A DNA stretch of 20,000 nucleotides from Symbiodinium natans. Taxonomy: Eukaryota > Sar > Dinophyceae > Suessiales > Symbiodiniaceae. How positions within the stretch are numbered: the stretch's first letter is position 1; the number at the start of each line of letters is the position of its first letter. The stretch spans positions 85,001 through 105,000 of the forward strand of contig CAJNDS010001101.1 of the NCBI GenBank assembly GCA_905221605.1, given 5' to 3'. The notes beneath the pieces were generated by a model. It was given only the letters and a program-made list of their open reading frames with translations, did no database searches and was not told the origin of the DNA. Positions 1-6,524 of the stretch are shown here, piece after piece. The position numbers and the translations under genes were made by a program.

Positions 1-62
1 TCCTTCTCCAGCACCGACACCTGGGGTTTAGGGTTTCGGAGGGGGGGCTGGGGGTGACTGTT

Positions 63-251
63 TCAGTCATGCAAGGTCAGTAGTGGGCACACCAAAAAGC
101 AAAGGTAAAGGTATGCTAACATAGCCATCCACGAGGCCAAATACCAGATCTTTTCTGATTTTTGCTTGTCGTCGCGGATCACGTAGATACCGTTCCTTAG
201 ATCGTTCTTCCTTGTCAACGCAAAGGCCCCAACAGGAACCGGGCGCATCAT
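63..251 (-). CDS. Putative 3'-terminal exon of model A: short single-pass membrane segment
   Basis: A 62-codon frame beginning MMRPVPVGAF and ending in a stop. The first ~35 residues are charged and polar (TRKNDLRNG, RDDKQKSEK). Residues ~36-58 form one aromatic/aliphatic hydrophobic stretch (IWYLASWMAMLAYLYL...), a likely membrane helix close to the C terminus. Just upstream on the coding strand lies a CCCTAAACCCTCAG sequence, so the island may be an exon whose acceptor follows a telomeric block, not a free-standing gene. I do not recognise the family. The alternative is a small tail-anchored-like protein starting at its own ATG pair. Confidence 0.42.
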   Translation of the reverse strand: MMRPVPVGAFALTRKNDLRNGIYVIRDDKQKSEKIWYLASWMAMLAYLYLCFLVCPLLTLHD

Positions 252-269
252 GCCATTCTGCCAGGAACT

Positions 270-315
270 GAGGGTTTAGGGTTTAGGGTTAGGGGTTCGT
301 CTTTAGGGTTTAGGG
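270..315 (+). repeat. Short TTTAGGG block
   Basis: Two heptamer runs with spacers (TTAGGGG, TTCGTC). It separates the coding-like islands at 63-251 and 303-440. Read on the minus strand it is CCCTAAA and lies just upstream of the 63-251 frame. Confidence 0.9.
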
Positions 316-440
316 TGGCACCAAGTACTCCGGAAGTTCGACCACCAAGCGGCAAAATGAACACGAAGAGAAACAAAGTACCTCCACTCAAGCAGCTCAA
401 GCAGCTCGACAGACATCAAGGACCGCCATGCCACTAGCAT
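303..440 (-). CDS. Putative exon of model A, hydrophobic/amphipathic
   Basis: A 45-codon frame beginning MLVAWRSLMSVELLELLEWR and rich in Leu, Trp and Phe. It runs into the heptamer block and stops there (PKP then stop, which is repeat-encoded). A TAG|GGG acceptor about 14 bases upstream would extend it as GKPTS before the Met. The downstream splice site is unclear (candidate G|GTGCCA). No family recognised. It is placed with model A only by strand and position. Confidence 0.33.
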   Translation of the reverse strand: MLVAWRSLMSVELLELLEWRYFVSLRVHFAAWWSNFRSTWCHPKP

Positions 441-474
441 ACTCGTGGGTTTCCCCTACTACCCTTCCATACTA

Positions 475-500
475 CCCCCCCCCCCAAAAAAAAAAAAAAA
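475..500 (+). repeat. C11-A15 homopolymer junction
   Basis: Eleven C followed directly by fifteen A. The same C-run/A-run arrangement recurs at 8959-8993. Confidence 0.95.
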
Positions 501-506
501 TCCCCC

Positions 507-649
507 CTGAAATAACCTGACGTAGGCTGAACTAGACCTAAATAGCCTGAAGTATGGGGGGAACCTTGCGATGCCCCCCCAGGTTCCCTCCTTAAATAAC
601 CTTGATTAGGCTTAATCAGCCCTAAATAGCCTTAATTATGGGGGAACCT
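507..649 (+). repeat. Diverged 60-bp direct repeat with hairpin spacer
   Basis: Copy 1 is 507-566 and copy 2 is 591-649. Both read CTxAAATAACCT...TAAATAGCCT...TATGGGGG AACCT, with about eleven differences, many of them G in copy 1 and T in copy 2. The spacer includes AGGTTCCC, which is complementary to the GGGGAACCT end of copy 1 and can form a hairpin. No coding signal is evident here. Confidence 0.75.
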
Positions 650-672
650 AGGGGTGTCGGGAACCCATGACA

Positions 673-790
673 TCAGCAGCATGGCGAGGAGTGAAAGGGT
701 AGGTGCTGCAAAGGCTTGCAAGACAGGCGCCTATCATAGTACATGTTGCTGCCAATCTTGGACCCATACACAGAAAACATGTATGTGGCA
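673..790 (-). CDS. Putative exon of model A
   Basis: From a TATATAG|T acceptor at the edge of the TA microsatellite, the frame reads ATYMFSVYGSKIGSNMYYDR and continues through RLSCKPLQHLP to a stop at 673-675. An internal ATG is at 780. The donor is not clear (candidate CT|GTCTTG). Joining it to the 1151-1315 exon keeps frame only through a GC donor there. Function unknown. Confidence 0.28.
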
Positions 791-897
791 CTATATACAT
801 ATATACATATATACATATATACATATATACATATATACATAAATAAATATATATATATATATATGCATATATATATATATTAACATATGTATATACA
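791..897 (+). repeat. TATATACA/TA microsatellite
   Basis: Repeated TATATACA units followed by (TA)n with single interruptions, ending in ACAGACAGACAGATAGAT. The 62-codon frame that runs through it (654-842) is repeat-encoded (IHIYIYTYIHIYIYT) and is not called. Confidence 0.95.
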
Positions 898-1150
898 CAG
901 ACAGACAGATAGATGAGCTGGCGTCCTAGTTAGGTAGTTCCTGCTGACAAGTGCTTAACCTGCAGAGTACGGTATCATGTAAACTGAATCTGTGAGTGGG
1001 TTGCGATGTTCAGGGTATCGTTGCATCGACGTCTCATGTCACACTAGCACTCACATGTTCAACTGTTCAGCAAGCACCCTTCATGCCACCCTTCTTTTGC
1101 GAAAGCACTCTAATTTTCACTCCGACTCACATGACATATTCAGACAGGGT

Positions 1151-1315
1151 TCAACAGCAATGCCTGAAACAGATGCGAGATTGCAGTGTGCCAAAGAACA
1201 GCTGCTTGACTCTGGAAAGTGATTCCGCCAAAGCATTGCGCCTCCAAACAGCGAGCAGTCGCTCCCCAAAATAGTTCATGAAGAAACCGGCATCACTACC
1301 AATATCATCCTTCCC
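1151..1315 (-). CDS. Model A exon: basic amphipathic segment
   Basis: After the acceptor GCTATAG| at 1316, the frame reads GKDDIGSDAGFFMNYFGERL and continues LAVWRRNALAESLSRVKQLF to a stop at 1151. The real exon probably ends earlier, either at a TTTCAG|GC site (GC donor) or at T|GTTGAA. The entry phase matches the preceding exon (1378-1478, ending AAA AGG) without any adjustment. The two overlapping plus-strand frames at 992-1274 look like shadows. Family not recognised. Confidence 0.45.
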   Translation of the reverse strand, partial: GKDDIGSDAGFFMNYFGERLLAVWRRNALAESLSRVKQLFFGTLQSRICFRHCC

Positions 1316-1341
1316 CTATAGCAGCACTTCTATATAAGCTA

Positions 1342-1380
1342 CCTAAAACCCAAAACCCAAAACCCTAAACCCTAAACCCT
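1342..1380 (-). repeat. Telomere-like block forming the donor end of a 62-bp intron
   Basis: On the minus strand this is GTTTAGGGTTTAGGG followed by TTTTGGG units. It starts exactly at the proposed exon/intron border (AAAAGG|GTTTAGGG), and the 62-bp intron (1316-1377) ends at GCTATAG|. Confidence 0.8.
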
Positions 1381-1478
1381 TTTATAAACGCCAGCAACCA
1401 AACTTGCCTCATGCGCCGTGCGAGCCGAGGGGCTGAGTAACTGGCTGGCAAAGTTGGAGATGCCCTTCTGGTAGCTTC
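1378..1478 (-). CDS. Model A exon
   Basis: A 101-bp island between acceptor TTGCTCAG|G and donor AAAAGG|GTTTAGGG, which is the heptamer block itself. It encodes SYQKGISNFASQLLSPSART then AHEASLVAGVYKR with no stop. Entry needs two bases to finish a codon, and the preceding exon (1842-1896) supplies exactly one, giving a Gly. Exit is in phase 0 and joins GKDD of the next exon. The phase agreement on both sides is the main evidence. Product unknown. Confidence 0.5.
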
Positions 1479-1491
1479 CTGAGCAACGAAA

Positions 1492-1672
1492 GCCCTAAAC
1501 CCCAAAACCCCAAAACCCTAAAACCCTAGAACCCTAGAACCCCAAAACCCTAAAACCCTAGAACCCTAGAACCCTAGAACCCTAAAACCCTAAAACCCTA
1601 AAACCCTGAAACCCTAAAACCCTAAAACCCTAAAACCCTAAAACCCTAAACCCCAAACCCTAAGCCCCAAAT
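1492..1672 (-). repeat. 8-bp CCCTAAAA array in a model A intron
   Basis: About twenty units, mostly the octamer AAAACCCT with AGAACCCT and CCCCAAA variants. It is the Chlamydomonas-type 8-mer, not the heptamer seen elsewhere in the window. It lies inside the proposed intron 1479-1841, G-rich on the coding strand. Confidence 0.9.
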
Positions 1673-1841
1673 CCTTAGACCCTATCGGCTTTCAGGCTTC
1701 GGGCTCCAGGGCCGAGGCTTTTCTGGTTCATAGTTGGGATAGTAATAAAATTTTAAATTTTATTCCTTATTGAGTTTAAGTACCCTTAAAAATGTAAAAT
1801 GCTACCCCACTATGATAAAGTTTTGGGCTCGGGATCAGCAC

Positions 1842-1896
1842 CTTGAAGGAGTGCTTGTTCCAGTCTACTTTGTATTCTGGCGTCGTTGGCTACATT
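1842..1896 (-). CDS. Model A exon
   Basis: Acceptor CCCTTAAG| follows directly on a C-strand telomeric array, and the donor is CTTCAAG|GTGCTG. It encodes NVANDARIQSRLEQALLQ plus one base, an acidic/amide-rich helix-like stretch, and the phase fits the 1378-1478 exon. If unspliced, the frame continues GADPEPKTLS to a stop. Upstream exons of this gene, beyond the 400-bp array, were not identified. Confidence 0.5.
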
Positions 1897-1899
1897 CTT

Positions 1900-2298
1900 A
1901 AGGGTTTAGGGTTTAGGGTTTTGGGATTTTAGGGTTTTAGGGTTTTAGGGTTTTAGGGTTTTAGGGTTTAAGGGTTTAAGGGTTTAAGGGTTTTAGGGTT
2001 TTAGGGTTTGAGGGTTTGAGGGTTTGAGGGTTTGAGGGTTTGAGGGTTTGAGGGTTTGAGGGTTTGAGGGTTTGAGGGTTTGAGGGTTTGAGGGTTTGAG
2101 GGTTTGAGGGTTTGAGGGTTTGAGGGTTGGAGGGTTTGAGGGTTTGAGGGTTTGAGGGTTTGAGGGTTTGAGGGTTTGAGGGTTTGAGGGTTTGAGGGTT
2201 TGAGGGTTTGAGGGTTTGAGGGTTTGAGGGTTTGAGGGTTTGAGGGTTTGAGGGTTTGAGGGTTTGAGGGTTTTAGGGTTTTAGGGTTTTAGGGTTTA
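1900..2298 (+). repeat. Compound array: TTTAGGG, TTTTAGGG, TTTAAGGG, then 33 x TTTGAGGG
   Basis: The 400-bp block passes through homogeneous sub-blocks of different units. Positions 2007-2270 hold 33 consecutive 8-bp TTTGAGGG units with a single T-to-G change near 2129. Both sides are TTTTAGGG. It is G-rich on the plus strand. Confidence 0.97.
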
Positions 2299-2342
2299 GG
2301 CTGACTTGAACCCCTCCCAAAAGTTTCACTTTTGGGCCCCTT

Positions 2343-2555
2343 ATGGTAGTGTCGACAAATACCCAAAACGTTAAAGCCCTAAGAGCCAGCCAGCAGAAAG
2401 CCAAGATCAATCTTCATAAGCTGCTACATGTTCACACTACCAAATTGCTGCGTCATTGTGTTGCCGTACTGTTGCATGAACAGATGATTGCTGCGTTCCC
2501 TTACTTGATATCCCTAAGGGTCCATGTACCTATATGGTACATACTTGGCCCCTAA
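2343..2555 (+). CDS. Coding-like frame, strand uncertain
   Basis: A 70-codon frame beginning MVVSTNTQNVKALRASQQKA, followed by Leu/His-rich sequence. Its last ~15 codons run into the foldback element at 2512-2620. The basic amphipathic composition looks protein-like and the opposite strand has more stops here. It would be the only plus-strand exon in an otherwise minus region. Unrecognised. Confidence 0.28.
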   Translation: MVVSTNTQNVKALRASQQKAKINLHKLLHVHTTKLLRHCVAVLLHEQMIAAFPYLISLRVHVPIWYILGP

Positions 2556-2620
2556 AGCTGCTATATGGGAACCCCTTTAAGGCCCAAGTATATACTATAT
2601 GGGTACATGGACCCTTAGGG
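2512..2620. mobile_element. 109-bp foldback element (MITE-like), family 2
   Basis: Terminal inverted repeats of about 46 bp with five mismatches, beginning CCCTAAGGGTCCATGTACC and ending in its complement. The loop is about 17 bp. The termini CCCTAAGGG are themselves telomere-like. No convincing target-site duplication (flanks GATAT / TATAT). Only one copy is in the window. Confidence 0.75.
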
Positions 2621-2659
2621 TATATTCGTTCAAACCGCCAAGCCTTCTGTATGACCTGT

Positions 2660-2756
2660 GCTTCTCCGGCGCGGCCGGCTTCGAACATCACCGTGCACCA
2701 GGAAGGTCGAACAACTCCCCAAGGTTTCCGAAGTTCACCAATTAAGCAACCGGCCC
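2660..2756 (-). CDS. Putative exon following a TTTAG|GG acceptor
   Basis: On the minus strand the heptamer block ends GTTTAG|GGCCGG and the frame continues AGCLIGELRKPWGVVRPSWC then TVMFEAGRAGEAQ to a CACAG|GTCATA donor. The last heptamer may itself provide the 3' splice site. Unrecognised protein. Confidence 0.35.
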
Positions 2757-2810
2757 TAAACCCTAGCCCTAAACCCTAGCCCTAAACCCTAAACCCTCAA
2801 CCCTAAACCG
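2754..2810 (-). repeat. CCCTAAA block with CCCTAGC variants
   Basis: Seven to eight units. On the minus strand it is TTTAGGG and abuts the exon-like island at 2660-2756. Confidence 0.9.
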
Positions 2811-2920
2811 CTCCTGGACCAGACCCAAAACCCCCCAAACCCAGGCACTGGAACCTAGCGAGTCTTCTCGGAGGATCGGGAAAGCAGGTACAAAATAGGG
2901 ATGCCCTTCAAAGGAACCCT

Positions 2921-2968
2921 ACTTGGAGGTTCAGGGTACTCAGAACCCCAGCTATGACTGTACTTACA
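2921..2968 (+). mobile_element. Left-end fragment of foldback family 1
   Basis: Begins ACTTGGAGGTTCAGGGTACT and keeps about 48 bp of the family 1 left half, ending TGTACTTACAG. It is cut off by GTTTAGGGTTTGGGG, after which a second left end starts at 2986. Confidence 0.7.
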
Positions 2969-2985
2969 GGTTTAGGGTTTGGGGT

Positions 2986-3098
2986 ACTTGGAGGTCCAAC
3001 GTACTTAAAACCCCTGTTTTAACTGTACGTAGAAGTCCTGCAAGTAGGTTATAAGTAGACTTGTAACCGGGGTTATCAGTACCCATGACCCTCCAAGT
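2986..3098. mobile_element. Foldback family 1, diverged copy (113 bp)
   Basis: Left end ACTTGGAGGTCCAACGTACTT and right end GTACCCATGACCCTCCAAGT are inverted repeats matching the copies at 6525, 7501 and 18603. The left end follows directly on TTTGGGG. Confidence 0.7.
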
Positions 3099-3131
3099 CA
3101 TGGAGGTGATCCTACTCAGCGTCCCTGCTTA

Positions 3132-3195
3132 ACAACACTTCCAGTCGGCAGCCCCACCCACCCAACCCCAAGTCCCAGCATGATTTTTGGGGGAG
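3132..3195 (-). CDS. Putative exon after a hairpin intron
   Basis: Follows the intron whose two halves are G- and C-strand heptamers (3196-3290). Two frames are open: PPKIMLGLGVGWVGLPTGSV, or NHAGTWGWVGGAADW, which matches the exit phase of the 3291-3415 exon. I cannot decide between them. Confidence 0.3.
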
Positions 3196-3198
3196 CTT

Positions 3199-3295
3199 TG
3201 GGTTTAGGGTTTAGGGGTGAAAGGAACCCTAAACCCTAAACCCTAAACCCTAAGCCCTAAACCCTAAACCCTAAACCAGAAACCCTAAACCCTAA
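3199..3295. repeat. Head-to-head telomeric repeats (TTTAGGG, short loop, CCCTAAA)
   Basis: G-strand units at 3199-3217 and C-strand units at 3225-3295 are separated by about 7 bases, so the block can fold back on itself. It coincides with almost the whole proposed minus-strand intron between the islands 3291-3415 and 3132-3195. Confidence 0.9.
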
Positions 3296-3415
3296 TGACA
3301 CTTTCGGCCAGCTCCCAACAATGCCGAGGGCGGCTCCGGGCACGTACTCCCAGCTTCCCAAGCCAAATTGGGCGTGAGACCAGTCGATGGCCTCGGCCAC
3401 AAGCCCTTTATGCGC
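3291..3415 (-). CDS. Exon-like island flanked by C- and G-strand heptamers
   Basis: On the minus strand the acceptor CCCTAAAG| ends a heptamer array, and the donor ATTAGG|GTTTAG begins one. The 125-bp island encodes AHKGLVAEAIDWSHAQFGLG then SWEYVPGAALGIVGSWPKVS without a stop and exits in phase 2. The second half is glycine-rich and hydrophobic, possibly membrane-associated. Family not recognised. The plus-strand alternative (DTFGQLPTMPRAAPGTYS...) is shorter. Confidence 0.42.
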
Positions 3416-3416
3416 C

Positions 3417-3539
3417 TTTAGGGTTTAGGGTTTAGGGTTTAGGGTTTAGGGTTTAGGGTTTAGGGTTTAGGGGTTTAGGGGTTTAGGGGTTTAGGGGTTA
3501 GGGTTTAGGGTTTAGGGTTTAGGTTTAGGGTTTAGGGAT
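3417..3539 (+). repeat. TTTAGGG array with TTTAGGGG variants
   Basis: About seventeen units, one stretch of three or four TTTAGGGG octamers, and one TTTAGG deletion. Confidence 0.95.
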
Positions 3540-3542
3540 TTG

Positions 3543-3599
3543 AGGAATAGGCCTTAAATCATCTTAAGGGACCCTGAATATGACTTAAGGAGTATTCCT
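3543..3599. repeat. 57-bp imperfect palindrome
   Basis: AGGAATA...CCTTAA.TCAT...AAGGG pairs with its own complement across the whole length, with several mismatches and no loop of note. It may be a short foldback element or a hairpin. No other copy seen. Confidence 0.6.
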
Positions 3600-3689
3600 G
3601 AAGTAAGGGGGTCTTGGGCCCTTTGGGCCCCTCTATGTGCGCAGTCAACCTTCTATCTCGAAATGCAAGGCCCTACCTTAAGAAAATAA

Positions 3690-3757
3690 AACCCCTAAAC
3701 CCTAAACCCGAAACCCTAAACCCTAAACCTAAACCCTAAACCCTAAACCCTAAACCC
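3690..3757 (-). repeat. CCCTAAA block
   Basis: About nine units with CCCGAAA and CCTAAA variants, ending at the coding-like island 3758-3857. Confidence 0.93.
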
Positions 3758-3857
3758 CACTAAGCCCAAGAGGAGCCCTGGACCCCAACAAACCTAACAA
3801 AAACCCAAAGCGCTGAGCAGGAAAGGCTAAAGCGTCAGCCCGCAAAACCCCGAAAAA
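3758..3857 (-). CDS. Exon-like island, hydrophobic
   Basis: The minus frame reads PFFGVLRADALAFPAQRFGF then LLGLLGSRAPLGLSG and is bounded by heptamer arrays on both sides (C-left, G-right on the plus strand). The composition suggests a membrane segment. Splice sites unclear. Low-complexity translation of degenerate repeats could account for the C-terminal part. Confidence 0.28.
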
Positions 3858-4142
3858 AGGGTTTAGGGTTTAGGGTTTAGGGCTTAGGGCTTAGGGTTTA
3901 GGGTTTAGGGTTTAGGGTTTAGGGTTCCATGGAAAAAGCTGAGATGGCAACGTACAGGCTCCATATCAGGACCGCCGGAGGGCCAATGATCTGGACCTTC
4001 GTCTCGTCTCGGGTTTAGGGTTTAGGGCTTAGGGTTTAGGGTTTAGGGTTTAGGGTTTAGGGTTTAGGGTTTAGGGTTTAGGGATGTTTAGGGTTTAGGG
4101 TTTAGGGTTTTGGGTTTAGGGTTGAGGGTTGAGGGTTTAGGG
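3858..4142 (+). repeat. Two TTTAGGG arrays flanking a unique island
   Basis: 3858-3927 and 4012-4142, with about ten and eighteen units respectively. Variants include GCTTAGGG, TTTTGGG and TTGAGGG. Confidence 0.95.
3928..4008 (-). CDS. Exon-like island, probable membrane segment
   Basis: The minus frame reads ETKVQIIGPPAVLIWSLYVA then ISAFSMEP, open across the island between the two TTTAGGG arrays. The hydrophobic run IIGPPAVLIWSLYVAISAF is long enough for one membrane helix. Family not recognised. Confidence 0.35.
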
Positions 4143-4287
4143 TCGGGTCTTGCTACGCTTCGCCGATTTTGGCTTACGGCACGAAGTTGTTCCCTCAAAG
4201 CCCTAAAGATTAAACCCCAAACCCCGAGACACAAGATGTTTGAGACTGTGATTTTGCATTCTTTGCTCGCAATCCTTTTTCGCTCTA

Positions 4288-4446
4288 CACCCTAAACCCC
4301 TCTACCCTAAACCCTAAACCCAGCATGTACCTTTCCACTGGCTTTTGGCACCTATAAACCTGCAGGTAAGTGCACTTCCACCTCGACACTAAACCCTGAA
4401 CCCGTTAAGGGTTTAGGGTTCAGGGTTTGGGTTTAGGGTTTAGGGA
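4288..4446. other. Short island between C-left and G-right heptamers; candidate exon on either strand
   Basis: Heptamer blocks at 4288-4321 (CCCTAAA) and 4407-4446 (TTTAGGG). On the plus strand, acceptor AAACCCAG| and a textbook donor CAG|GTAAGT bound a 42-bp frame HVPFHWLLAPINLQ. On the minus strand, TTTAG|T...CTGCAG|GTTTAT bounds VEVEVHLPA. Either could be real. Confidence 0.3.
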
Positions 4447-4605
4447 ACCTTTTTGCTAGCTGGAAGATGCAGCAACCTCAGAATCAATTTAGGGGTTGTT
4501 TAAAAGATCATTTAAGGGGATGGCGTGACCATGGGATAGGAGTCCCTTAAAACAGAGGAATCCTTACCAAAACAGGGAATATAAATATACATAGGTAGAG
4601 AAGGC

Positions 4606-4794
4606 TTACGGTATCCTTACTAAGCAGGGAATCTCCTTGTGGATATTTCGGTGGAAAACACGACGATGCTCCAGAAGACAGAGGGCATTGAAAGGTGCTT
4701 GGCCTTTGGGGCAATCATTATCTACGAGAGTCAGGAGAAACCTGCCCCACCCCACCCCCCCTCCCCCCCGGGTGGGCGAAGGCTCTAAAGGCAC
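4606..4794 (-). CDS. Coding-like frame, strand uncertain
   Basis: After a G-rich run and a GGGCAG|G acceptor, the minus frame reads FLLTLVDNDCPKGQAPFNAL then CLLEHRRVFHRNIHKEIPCL. The plus strand is also open here after CTAAGCAG|G (NLLVDISVENTTMLQKTEGI, then ERCLAFGAIIIYESQ). Both look protein-like, and comparison with related genomes is needed to choose. Confidence 0.3.
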   Translation of the reverse strand: MPLEPSPTRGGGGVGWGRFLLTLVDNDCPKGQAPFNALCLLEHRRVFHRNIHKEIPCLVRIP

Positions 4795-4874
4795 GCTGAG
4801 TACGGAGGAGATGCGGGCCTATTGAGCGGGGTTTCGGGATTGGGGCTAAAGACTTTACAGACTTGAGTGCTTAG

Positions 4875-5009
4875 GAACCTATGGAGTTCGAGACTCCCTG
4901 TGAGGCCCAGACAATCATCACGCAAATCAGTCCGACGTGCAGTACTTTGCTGTGCGTGGCCTCGCAGGGGCGCAAAGCTCTCGGCCTAGATACCCGGGCT
5001 GAGGGTTGA
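4875..5009 (+). CDS. Coding-like frame after a CTTAG|G acceptor
   Basis: The open frame begins EPMEFETPCEAQTIITQISP and continues TCSTLLCVASQGRKALGLDT, ending where a TTGAGGG/TTTAGGG block begins (possible donor GAGG|GTTGAG). Plus strand, unlike most of the window. Function unknown. Confidence 0.3.
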   Translation, partial: EPMEFETPCEAQTIITQISPTCSTLLCVASQGRKALGLDTRAEG

Positions 5010-5078
5010 GGGTTTAGGATTTAGGAGTTTAGGGTTTAGGGTTTCGGGTTTAGGGTTTGTCTTCCTCTCTACTGACAG

Positions 5079-5201
5079 AAACCAGACGCAAGTGCAATTC
5101 GGGGTCTAGGCTGTGGATCTCTTGTGGAAGCCATAGCACCAAGCATCACCAAGAAAACTCATCCTGAAAGACTGAGGGCAAAGGACCTCCCACCCACCTA
5201 A
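5079..5201 (+). CDS. Possible terminal exon with a strong pyrimidine-tract acceptor
   Basis: A run of TTCCTCTCTACTGACAG| precedes a 40-codon frame KPDASAIRGLGCGSLVEAIA then PSITKKTHPERLRAKDLPPT and a TAA. It is the best plus-strand acceptor in the window. The minus strand is also partly open (VMLGAMASTRDPQPRPRIAL), so the strand is not settled. Confidence 0.33.
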   Translation, partial: KPDASAIRGLGCGSLVEAIAPSITKKTHPERLRAKDLPPT

Positions 5202-5321
5202 TTAAGAAGAAAACCCATAAACCCTAGACCCTAAACCCTAAAACCTAAACCCTTTTGGCCTCATGAGGCTTTTAGGGAAAGCTCGGCCCTAACTCACGCA
5301 TGAATAAGTACATATATACTG

Positions 5322-5410
5322 TGAAACATACATAGACATATATATATATATCTACAGAATACGCAAATAAACAGACACACACACACACATTATATACAAA
5401 TGTATACATA
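5322..5410 (+). repeat. TA and AC microsatellites
   Basis: (TA)n around 5338-5352 and (AC)8 at 5374-5389, then TATATACAAATGTATACATA. The minus-strand frame crossing it (MVQLARSYRALNVQGPRHDL, from 5472) looks protein-like only before it enters the repeat. Confidence 0.9.
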
Positions 5411-5499
5411 CGAAGATCATGCCGGGGTCCCTGAACATTCAGGGCCCTATAGCTTCGGGCCAGCTGAACCATCAGAACTCTTCTAACCTTAATTGCACT

Positions 5500-5860
5500 G
5501 AAGCCTTAAATCCTGAAAACCAACAAGGCTCGAAAAGCGCTTAGATCTGAAAAAGAGGCCCAAACTAGACCCCCAAAGCGCTTAAACAAAAACCAGAACC
5601 CCTAGAAGCTCTTAGAGCCCTTAAGTCCTCAAGCCTCAAATCCCTCCTCTTAAAAACCCAACAACCCTCTAAAACCCTCTGAAACCCTAAAACCCTAAAC
5701 AAGACCCAAAAACCTAAAACCCTTAAAAGCGCATAAAACAAACCTTTAAAGCGCTTAGTAAGCCCAACAGTCCTTAAGCCTGCCCAGACCCCTCTCGAAC
5801 CTAGAGCCCTTGGAGGATCCAAAAAGTATACCCTATCCTACAAGTGGTCATGTTTAGGAA
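5500..5860. repeat. Degenerate CCCTAAA-like sequence with four AAAGCGCTTA-type motifs
   Basis: C-rich degenerate heptamers make up most of this stretch. The palindromic AAAGCGCTTA occurs near 5533, 5575 and 5749, with AAAAGCGCATA near 5726. The 85-codon minus frame here (5565-5822) translates degenerate repeat and is not called. Confidence 0.6.
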
Positions 5861-5999
5861 ACCCCAAACCCTAAACCCTATAACCCTATAACCCTATAAC
5901 CCTATAACCCTATAACCCTATAAAACCCTAAAACCCTAAAACCCTATAACCCTATAAAACCCTATAACCCTATAACCCTATAACCCTAAACCCCCAAAA
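5861..5999 (-). repeat. CCCTATAA octamer array
   Basis: About seventeen units, mostly CCCTATAA with CCCTAAAA interruptions. It is a local variant not used elsewhere in the window except in degenerate form at 14510-14570 (CCCTATAAG). Confidence 0.95.
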
Positions 6000-6033
6000 C
6001 CCTCACAGGGATCCCCTTTTTGGATCCTCTTAG

Positions 6034-6112
6034 GGGTCTGGGAAGCCCGGGGCACCTCTTCGCTTACGTGCTTCATGTGAAGGAGAACGTCCCGGAAGGC
6101 CCAGTACCTCAG
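6034..6112 (+). CDS. Exon-like island between C-left and G-right repeats
   Basis: After CCTCTTAG|G the plus frame reads GLGSPGHLFAYVLHVKENVP then EGPVPQ up to a CCTCAG boundary. The donor is not a clear GT. Low-to-moderate support. Confidence 0.28.
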
Positions 6113-6133
6113 GGCTTGGGGGTTTTCTGGCTT

Positions 6134-6312
6134 AGGGCTTCGGGGGTTTAAGAGGGTTCAGGAGTTGAGGGGTTTAGGGGTTGAGGGCTTCGGGGGTTTA
6201 AGGGGTTAGGGGTTTAGGGGTTTAGGGTTTAGGGCTTAGTAGGGGTGTCGGGGGTATGTTTCGTGTGCATGTTTCAGGGTATGTTTCGAGGGAATGTTTC
6301 GGTGTATGCTTC
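6134..6312 (+). repeat. Degenerate TTTAGGG block and ATGTTTC minisatellite
   Basis: 6134-6240 holds interrupted G-strand units (GGGGTTTA, GGCTTCGGGGGTTTA). 6255-6312 holds five ATGTTTC/ATGCTTC motifs spaced 13-16 bp in G-rich sequence. Confidence 0.7.
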
Positions 6313-6524
6313 GCGGATGTGCAACCCGTGTGCCCTTGTTAAACCTGAGACCCCCCAAACGAGAAAAAAACAGATCAAGGGCCTCCACTATTTTTTTTAC
6401 TGGAATGCGGTTTAAGGATGACTAGAGCGGGGATTCCCTTCAGCATACCTTTCGGGTATTGGGATAGGGATGTTCCAACTTGTTGGAGCTTGCTGTAGGG
6501 CTTAGGGCTTGGGGCTTAGGGTTT

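Noticed and set aside
654-842. 62-codon ORF across the TA microsatellite
   Set aside because: Half is encoded by the repeat; the opposite strand holds the better frame.
4160-4178. ATTTTGGCTT resembling the dinoflagellate spliced leader
   Set aside because: Too short a match, no downstream donor or Sm-like site.
4145-4200. ADFGL sequence suggesting a protein kinase
   Set aside because: The plus frame reads LLRFADFGLRHEV, but no other kinase motif is present and the minus strand is equally open (50 codons). Treated as chance.
4878-4895. GGAG-TTCGAGA-CTCC resembling a tRNA T-arm
   Set aside because: No acceptor, D or anticodon arm fits upstream; it lies within an open coding-like frame.
5565-5822. 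85-codon minus-strand ORF
   Set aside because: It translates degenerate CCCTAAA-like sequence (repeated VLGF/FWVLF), so the open frame is a by-product of the repeat.
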